DNA of 64,000 nucleotides, taken from Tomocerus qinae (lineage: Eukaryota > Arthropoda > Collembola > Entomobryomorpha > Tomoceridae). The position numbers were made by a program, and so were the translations under genes. This document shows positions 24,242-37,184 of this stretch, piece by piece. The notes below the pieces were generated by a model. It did no database searches. It was not told the DNA's origin and saw only the letters and a program-made list of their open reading frames with translations. Location: assembly GCA_020055645.1 (NCBI GenBank), contig CM034546.1:47864001-47928000 (forward strand), read 5' to 3'. Position 1 is the first letter of the stretch; each line of letters starts with the position of its first letter.

Positions 24242-27157
24242 TACGATTTTTAATTTAAAACTTACTTGTGACTGCTGTGACTTAGGTTATTGACTATGAT
24301 TGATTTCGCAGTTCGCAATAATCCAGATCCAGATATTTCCAAAGATTGAAGCAGGGGTACTAAGTACTAAGTACTAACCATACTAACCAACTCCAGCCAG
24401 TGTACAGTTTAGTTGACGTACTTGTGGTTGTGTTTAATGGATAAATGAATGATTCTGTTTTAATTTACTCGTAATTTCATTCTAAATTAAATTTCAAACA
24501 TCAAAAAATATTTTTGATTTTGCATTCGATCAAAACAAAACATCAAGTAAAATAATACTCCGTCGAACAAACTATCAGCTATTTCATATTTAAATTTCGC
24601 GCTCTTTGAAGACTTTTTGAAATTGAGAATGAATTAGACTTGCTTGAGCTTGGGAGTGAGTGGGCTACCACAGTCGACGCACAACGCAAATAAAATTATT
24701 TATTTTTTCTCCCGGGTTGAAAAAAAAGCCATACAAAATGCAATGCATATTAATTATTAACTTCATAAAAAAGTATTTTTATGAGGATGCAGTGGAATCA
24801 TCATTTTAACCACATTTCAATAATGATTTCAGATTTTCTAATATTATAGTGGTAGAAATAAGTCTTGTTTTTTACGTTCTTGTATCCTGCTTGCTTACAT
24901 CCCTAAATATTTTTCATTCCTTTACAATACAATTACAGTGAAATGGCATTGTGTAGACTAATTCTATATGATTCCAATAAATATTGACTCTTAAAATACT
25001 TTAATCGTTGGACGCACGAATTATAACTTTATTCAATATTTAACTTTACAATACAGATTTATATTGAAAATAGTACAGATGATAAAACAAAGGACATGTA
25101 TTATTAAAATAAAATCATAAACTGAAAGCAAGATTTAACCCATGAATATAAAAGCATATAATATTGTTGTGTGCAGTAAAGACATTACGTACTATATTAT
25201 TATGAAATTGTAACCAAATGGACGGAGAACAAGTGAAAGTAGTATTAGTGTCAATACTATATGACATATACTGATATATATAGTAGTATACATACATCTT
25301 ATAATCATATTATATTGATATTGACATATATTTATAACAATTAAGTAGTCTGGTATTTACATCTTATATTTAAAACATTTAAGCGTTCAGTGAGTAGTGA
25401 GTACAGTAGACAGTAGAACAATATTACATTTTTTACAACGTGAAAAATAGGAATGACATTAAAAAAATGAGATCTTACATCATACTGTGTGGTTACTATT
25501 TTAAATAATTAGTTTCACAATTTTTCATAAAAATACAATGCCACCATTGCTAGCACTGAAAAATATTAAATTTTTTAATACAGGGAAAATAGAAGTGACT
25601 GAGTGACATTAAAAAATTAAAAATCAGATCTTAAATAATACCGATATGGCTACTATTTTAAATTATTTATAGTGTTACAACATTTTCTGATTTTTCAATA
25701 TTACTATTTTCAAAAATGTATTACATATTATTTTTATTAGTACTATTTTTATTTTTAGTATTATCTTTATTGTTTTTATTAGTATTATTTTTTTAGTAAT
25801 GTTTTTATTATTTTTATTGGTATTATTTTTATTATTAGTATTATTTTTAGTATTACTTTTATTTTTAGTATTGTTTTTATTATTTTTATTGTTATTATTT
25901 TTATTATAGTATTATTTTTGTTATTTTTATTAGTATTATTTTTACTATTAGTATCAATTTTATTTTTTTATTAGTATTATTTTTACTATTAGTATCAATT
26001 TTATTTTTTTATTAGTATTATTTTTACTATTAGTATCAATTTTATTTTTTTATTAGTATTATTATTACTATTATTACTACTATATTAAATTAGTATTATT
26101 AGTACTAGCAGTAGCAGCAGTATTATTATTATTCACCAGGCCAGAATACCAATGCTATTGCTGAATTTTCTTTGGTCATCAACATTTGTATAATTTATAA
26201 TATCGAAGAAAACTATTGTTCTAACACCTACACAGTGAATGCGTCCTTGGTTTATGTTATATGAAGTGCATAAGTGCATGCTCATTGCAACAATAAGGCA
26301 AAATACATGGTGTAGAACATACATAGACATAGATGTAGATAGACACTAGACACACACGTGCGACATAAGAACAGCTAGTTTTATATAATATGGTACTTAA
26401 TTATATTTAATAGATGGTTTAGTAGGTATTTACAAAAGGAACATTAACTTGAGGATTTGGCTTGGTTTATCCCTTATAGATAGTATAGTAGATAAGGAAA
26501 GGAGGAACAATAGGTCATTTTACAAGAACAAGTCTTATCCTCAATTCGTGAAATTCCTCCCTTATAGAATTCCTTTCCTCAAAAGTAAGATACCATTGAA
26601 TTTCCATGACGAAGCTATGCGGTTGTAAACTCATTAGTATACAGTCGTTTACTTAATTTTTAATTGTAAAATTTCGACCTAATTTCATTACCAGTCTATT
26701 AAATTAGTGAGTTAATAAATTTACCTTTTCAGTTCTATCTAAGTTAAATATTTCTGTATTTTTTTGCTTTTCTGTAAAACAGTTGAAGTTAAGTACGCAT
26801 CTATTTACACACATTTTTATCAGAAGAATAGTTGTTTAATAAAATGTAGTAACGTGTTTAAGTTCTGTCGTAATTTCTGAAATTATTCACTGTTTTGGTA
26901 AGTATTGCATTTCACTCCTTTGTATTTGAGGCAAGGCAGAGATAATTTCATTACGTTTTAAAGTCGTTAATGACTAGTTTTGTTTAAAATAATGACTACT
27001 AGATTTAATGACCTAAGTGAACCCCATTGTACTAGAACCTGGTATCTCTAACCTGAAATTTTGAAACTGAAGTGTGTAGCATTGGTAGCAAATGTGTCGT
27101 TTATAGTAAATATTTTATTTTTTAGTTGTTATTTGAGGTCAATTTGAGATACCAGAG
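24242..27157. other. gene-free AT-rich stretch
   Basis: Nothing with coding support is visible. It holds a low-complexity TTATT-rich tract at about 25690-26130 (listed separately). A short inverted repeat (AGAACCTGGTATCTC near 27034 and its complement near 27147-27163) may mark a small unclassified MITE into which the hAT element at 27166 inserted. Confidence 0.5.
25925..26070 (+). repeat. 41-bp tandem repeat within a T-rich low-complexity tract
   Basis: TAGTATTA recurs at 25931, 25972, 26013 and 26054, an exact 41-bp period, each unit containing ACTATTAGTATCAATTTTAT. It lies in a longer (TTTTTATTAGTATTATT)-like tract from about 25690 to 26130. Confidence 0.85.
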
Positions 27158-27165
27158 GTTCTTAT

Positions 27166-27762
27166 CAGTGTACAAAATTTACCACCTTTTAGCCTTTTTT
27201 ACCATCACAGTGGTAAAATTGCACTTAATGGTAAAAATGCATTTAATGGTAAAAATGGTAAATTTTAGCGATTGATAAGATAGCTGAGTACAGATACACT
27301 AGACTTCCTAAAATATAAGTTTTAAAACTTTATTTTCTATGAAATATTTCTAATTAGCCACTTAATCAATTAAATTATTTATATTTATTTGATTGTTCAC
27401 CAAAAGTTATAAAAAAATGAGAAAAGAAAGATTGTATTGGTATCGCCCATTTAAAATTGATGCTAATTTAATTGCAATTAATTTCTCAATCGGCAAGGGT
27501 AGTTAGCGCCCCCATTGGTTGAATCCTACTCTGATTGATGAACGCTTATCAATTTGTGACAACAATGATCATCTGCTAAGCTATTTCATACTTTGGCACC
27601 GAATTTTATTCAAAATTCAAACACGAAATTTAAATGAAACTATTTTTTACCATTTTTACCATTTACACCACTTACCACTACTTTTTTGGTAGTGGTATTT
27701 AACGTTAATACCATTAAAAACCACTTACCACTGGTAAGTGGTAAATGGTATTTTGTACACTG
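27166..27762. mobile_element. hAT-type MITE
   Basis: 597 bp with imperfect terminal inverted repeats starting CAGTGTACAAAAT and ending ATTTTGTACACTG, flanked by a perfect 8-bp duplication GTTCTTAT (27158-27165 and 27763-27770). The interior is full of GGTAAAATGGTAAA / TTTACCATTT motifs near both ends, typical of subterminal repeats. There is no open frame. It lies about 230 bp downstream of the zinc-finger gene C stop codon. Confidence 0.85.
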
Positions 27763-27988
27763 GTTCTTATACACGGCGCGTCAATTATAGTTACTAAATA
27801 ATATGTTTGTTTGTAATTACAGTTCTAAAATAGTAAACATAGAGCTATGAGCTAATTCATACCCGACCATGCAAGCAAAATACAATTTTACCACGGCCTG
27901 CGTAATTGTATTTTTTGCAGGCACAAGACAAAGACATTATTCTTTCAGTTGGGTGACGCATCGCGCCAATGAATTGATATTTGGATTT

Positions 27989-30742
27989 TTAATTAGATTT
28001 TATAACACTGTCATCAGAAAACTCAAGTGCAGGATGAACCTCACGGTAGTGCAATTTTACCAATTCCTGAGTCGCAAAACTTTGTCCGCACTGCCGACAA
28101 TTAAATACTATGGTCCTGTAATGCACTCGATATTGATGTATTTTTAAGCAATGTCGGTTGCCAGCATAATCACATTTGTCACATTTGTAATGTTTGTCTC
28201 CAGAATGCACCCTCAAATGCCTTTGCAAGAAATTCCTTTGCGTAAATGCCTTGCTACACGTTGGACATTTGAATCGTTTTACATTCGAATGATGCAGTCG
28301 ATAATGAAATTTCAAAGTACCATTATGGTTGAAAGATTTGAAGCAGATTGTACAAATAAAAGGTCTGTCACCTGTATGGGTTGCAATATGCCTCATCAGC
28401 TGATATTTACGCTTGTATCTTTTGTTGCAATAGTTACATTCGTGTGGATATTCTTCACGGAAAAGCGCTTTGTGCCTCTGATTACATCTATCATTGCCAT
28501 CGTCGTTAATGTCGCCACCTTCTCCAGGAATGTCATCGTTACGAAATGTAAGTGGAGGAGATGTGACCATTTCGTTGGCCTGAAATTGCTCTTTGTTGAT
28601 GAATTTTATCTGGTCTTCATTGTTTCGCGAGAAATTATTCTGAGGTTCAAATTTGAAACTCAGGCGTCTATTTCCAAACGTGTCTCCGGAAAATCTTCTA
28701 ACCGCAGCGCTTGTCGTCGGTTCATTCGATTTATGAGAATGTGGAGACGATGTCATTGCACGGCTAATATGGAAATAACACAACGTAATTAGATTTTTAA
28801 GCTTCGCATTCATAGCCCTAGGATAATGAAAAAATTAGCTACCAACATTTCCATTCATTTTGGTTAAAAAATATATCAACAGTAAGGGAAAACGTGTTCC
28901 AGGAAAAAATATATCAGTTACGACTAATCGTCCCGAAAGGAAGCACTTAGCCCCAATGACTTATAAACAGGGTGGATATAGATTATTTTTTTAAAATGGA
29001 TATCAATTTCGTGTACAAAATGAAAAGTGGATTTTAAGGCTAAGTGGTTCCTTAAAGGACGATATCACTTTCTTCAATAATTAATGAAAACTGAAATTAA
29101 TGGGAATATCTGTAGGAATTTTACGCATATAAGTATAAAATTCTAGCGAGAAAATAGAATATATTTAAAAAGAATATACTGTATAAGTATAACTCTTATT
29201 AATTTCTTAATTTCCTTTACTACAGGAATATAGCATTGAGTAAGCAATGTTAAATATTTTAAGTACCGCCGTTCCAGTATAGCATTTTTGTCGTAGAGCA
29301 TGAAGTTGGCCTCCGAAATACTTTTTGACCAGATTGGTTGGAAACCCTGGTTTTCTTCATTGGCAGCTTCTCGAAATTGGTTTACAACGGAAAAATTATT
29401 GTAAACCTCCACTTCTGTAAGTAAACAAATATTTTTGATTTATTTACACGACATTATTAAGATAAACACCAAGCTCGTGTTGTTAATTCTAAATATCAAA
29501 AATGAAAAATCTTAAAGTGAAAACATTTAAAATGTTTTCCAGGGCGTAAATACTAGACTTTAGATTCGATGGTATAAGTATAATTTCACCTTGTATCGGG
29601 TACCGATCCGATCCCAGCTAGCTAAGCTAGCTTAGGAGCTGATCGGTGGATACTCAATCTTAAAACAGGCCTCCTGTTTCTGTATTACTCGTTCGGTACT
29701 TCTAAGTTGCAAATTGCAATTGCAACTTAGCGATGCCAAAGCAATATAAACTCATGGAGACCTGTTTTTAGATTGACTGTCCATCGATCCTTCTGAGCTA
29801 GCTACGCTGGCTGGGATCGGATCGGTACCCGATAAAATTTCATCACTGAATTAGAGCTAATTTAATGCCCATAATAAGCATGGGACTTTATATCTGAATT
29901 AATTATCTATTAAATATGTTTAATGGGCACATCATGTTCTCTGTAAATGTTTAGACAGCTGATAAAATAAAATAATTTACTGAATATTTAACTTGATAAT
30001 ATGATGCAAATACAAAAAATGGGCATTTACTGTTGTTTTCTGCAGTTGAGATTTGATTTCGACGCTCCAGTCGGTCCCCTGAAATGTTTTCAATTCCAAT
30101 GCTTGAATTTTCAAGCGGAAGTGAAAACCTGGTGGTGCGTTTCTCAATATTTTGGTCGATGTCATTATTGTTTACAGTAGATTCTTGTTGGTAATTTTCG
30201 AAATTGACACCGGCGATATTATGAGAACTTTCATCCTGAGCCAAAATCCCAGCAAACAACGGAGCAACGTATTCATCTGTATTGCGAGTTCCTGAGATAG
30301 TTTCCTCTGACTTAATATCGGGTTGCACTGGAGATGATGAACGGGGAGTATTAGCACTCCATGAATCAAAATTCGGAATTATGCCACGGATGTTTGCAAT
30401 TTTCCCTCGACGATTAAGGATTTCCATGGAAAATATAAATATCAAATTATTGATACTTTTTTGGATGAATTCAATTTGTTCCCCGAAGTCAGCCAACTCC
30501 ATGGCTGACTCGTAGCATTTCATACACAGTGAAAACGTCTCGCCCTTTTTGGGTAAATTTGACTCTTGAATAATTGCGCAGTGTAAATATTTCCGACACA
30601 ATTCGACGAGTTTTGCAGTGTCCTCGTATCCTGGTGGAAGTGGATTTGGTGGAATAAATCCCACGTTGCAGAATAAGCAATTCATTTTCGAATTGTAAAT
30701 TCGAGAACGTGACGACAATGCCGATTTCATCATAGATGCCAT
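27989..30742 (-). CDS. ZAD-like C2H2 zinc-finger protein C
   Basis: Three minus-strand exons, 30742-30031, 29414-29267 and 28763-27989, with introns in phases 1 and 2 as in paralogues A and B, encode 544 residues. The ZAD-like module has CxxC at residues 22/25 and 73/76, with conserved LVELCRKYLH and FGEQIEFIQKSINNL segments. Five C2H2 fingers lie at about 396-416, 424-444, 453-473, 481-501 and 509-530, two more than in A and B. Intron 1 carries a mariner-like MITE and intron 2 a small TIR element. The first ATG in frame is 30742; an acceptor-like TTTCAG near 30835 suggests a 5' UTR intron. The likely role is a DNA-binding transcriptional regulator; the target is unknown. Confidence 0.85.
28928..29062. 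mobile_element. small TIR element in intron 2 of zinc-finger gene C
   Basis: A 135-bp segment with ~25-bp imperfect inverted ends (TCGTCCCGAAAGGAAGCACT TAGCC against its complement with about five mismatches). No clear target duplication is visible, so the class is open. Confidence 0.5.
29596..29832. mobile_element. Tc1/mariner-like MITE in intron 1 of zinc-finger gene C
   Basis: 237 bp with ~55-bp terminal inverted repeats beginning TCGGGTACCGATCCGATCCC and ending with the complement, flanked by TA on both sides (29594-29595 and 29833-29834). The TIRs contain AGCTAGCTxxGCTAGC palindromes. It has no coding sequence. The TA duplication fits Tc1/mariner. Confidence 0.75.
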
Positions 30743-32935
30743 TTGCAAATGATTTGGTTGTTTCTTATCCGATTGAGGGTAAAAGACTTTCCAAATTCTT
30801 TTGTCGCTTTCAGACTTCAGACTACCAGAATTACCTGAAATTCAAAATTAATTATTAAAACAATTGAAGTTAAAATTAGTAAGACAATGTATTACAAAAT
30901 TTATTCATATTTTTATGTTCATTACATACGAATATTGAAAACACTTTCTGGGTTTCAGGGCTGATGAAGAAGAGAGTAGTGTAGCTTTAAGGACCAAGTT
31001 TGAGGCAACATTGAAGCAATCGCTAAAATTCTTTACATAAGACTAGACAGAGTACACTAATAATGTGTAGGTGGCTGACGTCCGTCGATGCCGACTAGGT
31101 AGGTCGAATGATAACGACTGACTAGAAAGAAAGATCAAATTTCAGATCAATTATGAAAAAGAAATGTACAAGAAGACTGAAGCAGGCAGTAGCAGCGGAT
31201 TGACTGACTGTCAACTGTTTATGCAGCCGAAAAGTAACAGCCACTTGAATCACGCGGTCTCTGTCTCTGAATTATGTGTGTTCGTGTTCGTTCCTTGGTA
31301 CCCAAGAAGACTCAGACCCTCTAATTGACATTTGATACGTTTTTTGGTTATGAAATTTTTCTACGGCGCAATTTGCGACTGCTTATTATGTATGTTACAT
31401 TTTACATTTTAACGACGATCAGATCTAAATGTCATATCTTAGATCGATACATTCAGATATTCAGAGGTCAGACCGTTTCGTTTGCTATGATATAATCGTT
31501 TTTCTTTCAAATCTTGTCTAGACTAAAACTTAAGATTTAAAAAAAATGGTATTTGGCCAATTGAGATATTAAAATCTGGTTTATCTAAGTCCACCTAAAT
31601 GTCAATTATGAAGTTGGCTTTGGCTTTCTAACCCTTAAGTATGATAATTTTCATATCTAACTCATTCTAATTATATAACTATTAACTATACGCTTACAAA
31701 ACTCATGAATTACTATAATTCCGGAATTAGAGGCATCATGGATACTGACATTCTGCTACAATGTAATGTGCATTTTTGACAAGTTCAATGCTGTCCGAAA
31801 GAAATGCTGCTTGCTTTATAGATGGAAGAAAGCATCTTCGTTAAAATCTGCTTCTTGTTCTCAATTTCTATATCAGGATTGGCAAATAAATTCAGTAAAC
31901 AATGGTTTTCCACTAAAAACTATAACTAATGCAGAAAGTGAAGACATCCTGGCCCCTATTTCACAATAATTACAAGTCTACAACTACAAACTTGTAGAAT
32001 TGTAGTCTGTAAACAACAAATACTTGTCATATGCGTTTCATGAAATTTTTAGGAATTTCGTTGACAAGTCACAGATACTTGTAAATTGTAGCAACACTTG
32101 TAACTGTTCACTATGGTTACATTGCAATTGTTGATCATCTAGTATTTACCTCGGGTAATTTATCTCCTATTAACTTACTAGTCACCTAGGTGACAGTTGA
32201 CTGCTCAATACATTTTCAATCAAATGTATGCCTCAGTATGGAGTTACAATGAGGCGATGGAGGTCTAGGGCACTGTAGAATTTGTAGCTACAAGTCCTAC
32301 AATTTACACAAACTTGTGAAAACAAAAGATGGTAATGAAAACAATCTTTGAAAATTCAATCATTACAATTGTAATTACAAGTGAATTTAATTGTAAATGT
32401 GACAAATTGTAAGTTTCTTTGTGAAACAAAAATGACACATGTTTGTCGACAACTACTTGTACTTGTAGACTTGTAATCATTGTGAAATAGGGCCCTGATA
32501 TTATAACAACTCCAAACTGTATGATGCTACTGTAGTGTAGACTATGAATTTGTTTTCAAATATGTAACAAATTTTAATAGCAGCAGCATAACAAAATGAT
32601 AACTAGCAGTAAGTTTCACGCTTCAATTAATAGAGTAGTTTCCCTGGTGAATGTTGAAGAACAAATCGGGTTTTCCCGAAAAAATAACAAAACCACTAGG
32701 TTACCTCAACCATTAGATAGCCGGGAAATTTGACTAAACAAGCGGCCATCTAATCTTAGTTCAGAACTGCGTCCTGTCTCACTGTTTCTCTGCCCTGTTC
32801 TCACTTTTTCAAATTCAAAATTCGCCCGCGTTGTTTGTGTTGTAAATAATTTGTATTATAATTTGGTTTCATAGTATTTTTAATATTTCTACGCCTAAAT
32901 CTGGGACATAAATTTTTCCAAAATTATCCGTCAAA
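30743..32935. other. divergent intergenic region between zinc-finger gene C and the doublecortin gene
   Basis: The two flanking genes are transcribed away from each other, so both promoters should lie here. No gene is seen. It contains a TIR element at 31952-32493. A 5' UTR intron of gene C may end near 30835. Confidence 0.5.
31952..32493. mobile_element. MITE with GCCCTATTTCACAAT-type ends
   Basis: Terminal inverted repeats of about 30 bp: left GCCCCTATTTCACAATAATT, right GTGAAATAGGGC, continuing with ACAAGTCTACAA-type sequence. CCTG flanks both sides (31948-31951 and 32494-32497) and may be the target duplication, but the G/C-run ends make the exact border ambiguous. The interior repeats ACTTGTA/TACAAGT motifs. 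The superfamily is not assigned. Confidence 0.7.
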
Positions 32936-34717
32936 ATGTTTCTTGTTGGTACAAAGCAAATTCCATTTGAATGTGACAATATTAATCTGAAAATCTATAC
33001 AAATGGGGAACCCAACAAAACTGCCGTTTTAGTACATATTCCATTCGAAAAAAAATCAACATTAACCGAAGTTCTCGAATGTATTTCAACCAAGGTCATT
33101 GGCATTGACGGGTACCCGACGTATTTGTACACTGTCGATGGGAAAAAGGTAAACTGTGCTTCCAGTTTGAAGTCAGGAAACGAGTATGTTATTGTTGGAC
33201 AGTACGCCACAATGGGATTCAAGCCAGGATGTTATGGAAGACCCAGGACACCTTTGGTCGTTTTTGGACATAATTCTCAACACATTAGAAATTTGGATTA
33301 TCATGGCAGAAAATATGATTACTTTCAAAGGTTAAAACAGGTAAATAGTTTTAATATTTGTTTCCTTTTCCATAATAATAAACAAAATATTTGGTAACCT
33401 TTGAAATATAGTTTATTATGCAATGCAAGATTTTACAGTTCAAACGTGTAGCAAACCATACAAAGTTAGTCATAATAAATGTTGTATGCATTATGATCAA
33501 ATGTGATTCATGATTTTTAACAGCGTGATCGTATGCCAGATAAACACGATTCTGAAAACGACGACGAACAGTTTCAATGTCCGCTTGTTAGTAATTGCGT
33601 AAAATCGCGAAGTAAAAACGAATGTTCTGCAAAGAAAACAATCAGGTAAAGCCAAAAAAACTGAAAAAAATATTACACGCTTAAAATAAAAAAAAATAAT
33701 TGCCATTTACATTTAAAATGATTAACATACATACATCTTAGTATATTTAGAGGCGATGATTGCTATAATTCGAGATCACGATCTAGATGCAATAAATCCC
33801 CAACTGATCGAGTGATGAAGTCCAAAAACGGAAGGTAATGAATATTGAATGCATTAAAACATTAGTTTTGTACTCTGTACTGTTTGTTTTAAGAAAAATT
33901 ATTAATAAATGAACTTTTATTTTATTTATGTAATTACAGAATAAACAAAGGCTGCGAATTTGTTACTTCGTGTGCTAAGGAAACCGAACGGAAACCTGGA
34001 GCAATGAAGTCGCCGACGTAAGTCTATTTATTTATTCATAAATTAATGAATAATTTTTACAAAACAGTTATGTTTCGCAGATGTTGTAGAAGACAGAAGA
34101 GCCCGAATTATCAAAATTTCAAAGGACCTGATGACTTTTTGGACATAATTCTAACCGAATACGAAAATTATTTTGCGGATTCTTCGAACCCTAGCAATAT
34201 CGAAAACTTGACTCAAGAAGAACTATCAGAGCGTATTAAGATGTTTAACGGTATCTGCAAGGAAGCTGCGCAGAAAAACTTTGCTTACAATCCTACAGAC
34301 GAACATTTAGCTAACTTTGGTAGGAATGGCTGTGGCGGAAGTGGAAATTTTACACATCTGCATCCGCTTTATGGAAGCAAGAAAACCTTCCACGTTTTGC
34401 AAGACTCGGGCAACAAATTGAATGAAGATCATATGTTGTCGCTCAAAAAAACAATGATGACTCTTCCTATGGATAACCTAACAAACTCCCAGTCCTTTAC
34501 TGTAGCAACATTCGAACAAGAAAATTTAGTTGCCGTTTCATCCAAATTGAAAATGTTTAATAGTAGTGGATCCCAACCCTTTTTCATAGACAGCGATAGT
34601 GTCCGCGTGGGTACGACTTCTTTCCAACTCCATGAGTCGCAGATCAGCTCTACTCCATCTTACCCAATAACTGGCAATATAGGCATCGGTAGCGATCCAG
34701 CTAACGAAATGAAGTAG
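32936..34717 (+). CDS. doublecortin-domain protein
   Basis: Five exons, 32936-33340, 33524-33645, 33742-33834, 33940-34017 and 34081-34717, join to a 444-residue open frame. The intron after exon 1 is phase 0 and the next three are all phase 2. Residues ~20-95 form one doublecortin (DCX) fold: IYTNGE near the start, a hydrophobic SFDxLL-like STLTEVLECI, GYPTYLYTVDGKKV, and SGNEYVIVGQ. DCX domains bind microtubules. Only one DCX copy is visible; many family members have two. Exons 2-4 encode short Cys/Ser/Arg/Lys-rich blocks (for example SRSRCNKSP), and the large last exon encodes a C-terminal region I do not recognise. Exon 3 has a second possible acceptor at 33750, also in frame. A role in axonemal, sensory or neuronal microtubules is family-based inference. 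Confidence 0.8.
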
Positions 34718-37184
34718 GTCATGATGATTTGTCTATCTACCCACACATGAAGAATCAAATTTCACGTGCGTCATTCTCTGCTGAAGGATCATTATATTAT
34801 AATGGCAAAGAAATACTCGAACATTACCCACAGTCTACTACGTTATGCAATATATTTTTCTACTCTTCATTTCAGCAAGTGAAATTAGATAATTTTTACT
34901 AATGCAATATTTAATTAAATTCTACTTGTATTATACACATTGTACCTTAACATAATGAGAATCAAATTATAGTAATGTATTACATTATGATGGTCTAAAT
35001 CAATATCCAACTAGAAAAATCATATTTATTTTCCTACCTAGTCAATGTACTTTTGCTTACCCACTTGTCATTACTACTATAACTATGTGCATGGAAAACC
35101 CCGATGAATATTAACAGGACTAGGACTTCTTACCTTTTTTCAATGATTAATTTTGTAAAACTATTTTAATTACCCCCTCAGGATAGTTTAGTAATAGTAC
35201 TTGTATCTGAAACCTTATGTGTAAGTCCTTTGCATCTCATCTCGGGAAAACGGAGAGGAGCATCTCATTATAGCCAACTTTGGAGATATGTTACCTTCAT
35301 GAGAGAAAAGTCTTGGTTCTACCATGGTTCTACCTATATGGTATTTGTTACTCTTAGAAGTACATAGTACAGTACTTTAAAAACAGTTTCACCTTCATCA
35401 CCTAGGTATATTTGGTTATTTGTGTTACAAGTAGTTAATAATGGTCTTTCCAAATAGTTAAAAGTCCATTCTTCCTCATGTGTTGGAAATACACATGAAA
35501 CTTTCTTCTAGTTTTTGGGCTGAAGAAGAATTCCTCGACCCGACAACTAAAAATAAAAGCGGAAAAAGAGGAAGGATGGGAAACTAGCAATGATCATCAA
35601 ATGTATTCTGATTAAAACCCTTCAACGCTACGTCGTGGAAACTCGGAATTGCCTCTTTAGTAGGGATCTGTTTAAGTATGTAAAAGTAGTCTTATAACCA
35701 GATGAATGTTTCTTTTCTGAATTCTGGCTGCTTGTTATAATACTGCTGTAGAGTATTGTAATAGAGCTGGATCTGAAAGTTCTCGAATATGAACGAGGAG
35801 AGTCGGAGTCAAAAGTCGGAACAGTTCGTCGGTAGGAGTAGGAAAAATTCTAGAAGAAATGATTTCGGGAATAATGGAACGGTGGGACTTACGACGGTAC
35901 CGAATGCAGACCCGAACACCATAGACCCGAAAACTGAATCCTCCAGACCCGAAATCCGAATACTGCTGATCCGAAAACGAACACCCTTAAGCAGAAAGCC
36001 GAATACCTCAGACCAGAAAATATTGCTACCCGAACGTTGCACCCGAAAATGCCCAAAAATTTCGAATTTGACCACCCAAAATGGCATAACCCTTTAATTT
36101 CACCATACAAGTGATCAAAATGCCAGAAACCTCCTAATTAGCCACCCCAGTAGTAAAGTTTGTACCACTTAGATTCAAACTGGATGTTTATGTCATTTTG
36201 ACCACTTGGAGGGTCAAATTAGAGGGTTATGCCATTTTGACCACTTGGGTGGCCAATTTGGAGGTTTTTGGGCATTTACGGGTTTCCTGGGTACAGGTCT
36301 GGGGTAGTATTTGGTTCTGGTGTGTTCGGTTTTCAGATCTGCAGTATTCGGGTTCCGGGTCTGGAGTATTCGATTTTTGTGTTTGCAGTAGGCCCTATAG
36401 AATAGTACGAAAAGGAAGCTTTGAAACTTAGTACAACATCCAAGCATACTTTTCTCCACATACGTCCGTAAGTTTAAACAGCGATCTCACTCAGTCGCTC
36501 CTCCTAAAAGCATAACAAGCTAAGGAGGAGTGAGTGAGCTTGCATAAATAAACAGTGAAATTTTTCCTACGTGTTACTTCCACACCGCTCTCACTATATG
36601 GTTACAATTACCTTTCTTTTCTTTGATGAGGGAAGACAGATTCTTTACATAGTGCTTTTCTAAAATCGTGAATGAGTGATGGGAAGGAAATGTTGCCAAA
36701 GCCTATCCAATTAGAGTGCCATGCAGAGATGCCCATTCAAAGAATACCAAACTCTTTCCCGAACTTTGATTTCTTTGGCTGCAACGAATCTCATTTTTTG
36801 AAAAGATGACTAGTAAAAACTCTCTTGATGATAAAGGTATGCCTTGCATATCAGTTTTTTTATACATTTCGTAGACTAATTATGAATCTAGAGCTGGGAG
36901 GATTTATTTCTATTGCAAACAATTCAAATAAATTCCAAACGAATTGCCAGGCTCCAAAAATATATTGCCACTGTATAAATTTTTGTAAACAATCCGTGGC
37001 TTGTATTTAGCTCGCCCGATAAGCCATTTTTCATAGTTGGAAGAAACCCCTATCCAATTATGGGAATTTTGTTTGAACAACAAAAAACTCATTTCCCATG
37101 CAAAACTTATAATGTTGAATGACTACTCTAAATTAATTTTTGAGACGACAAATAATAATATGCTTTATTTTTTATATGATCTAC
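34718..37184. other. intergenic stretch with a composite repeat
   Basis: No supported gene. It includes 3' sequence of the doublecortin gene, a foldback-like composite at about 35.77-36.48 kb (listed separately) and unremarkable AT-rich DNA to 37184. Confidence 0.5.
35770..36480. repeat. R1 repeat copy interrupted by an inverted-repeat element
   Basis: The outer parts (about 35770-35885 and 36400-36480) match the R1 family copy at 431-632: GTCGGAACAGTTCGTCGGTA upstream, and GGAAGCTTTGAAACTTAGTA CAACATCCAAGCATACTT downstream. Between them lie two inverted arms: about 35905-36095 rich in GACCCGAAAACxGAATxCTxCA, and about 36200-36385 rich in the complement. Mirrored GGGTTATGCCATTTTG and TTTTTGGGCATTT are also shared between the arms. 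I read it as a degenerate foldback-like insertion into an R1 copy; exact ends and target duplication are unresolved. Confidence 0.5.

Noticed and set aside
28151-28792. 213-codon + strand frame
   Set aside because: It is antisense to the zinc-finger exon of gene C, whose five C2H2 fingers are clearly the coding strand.
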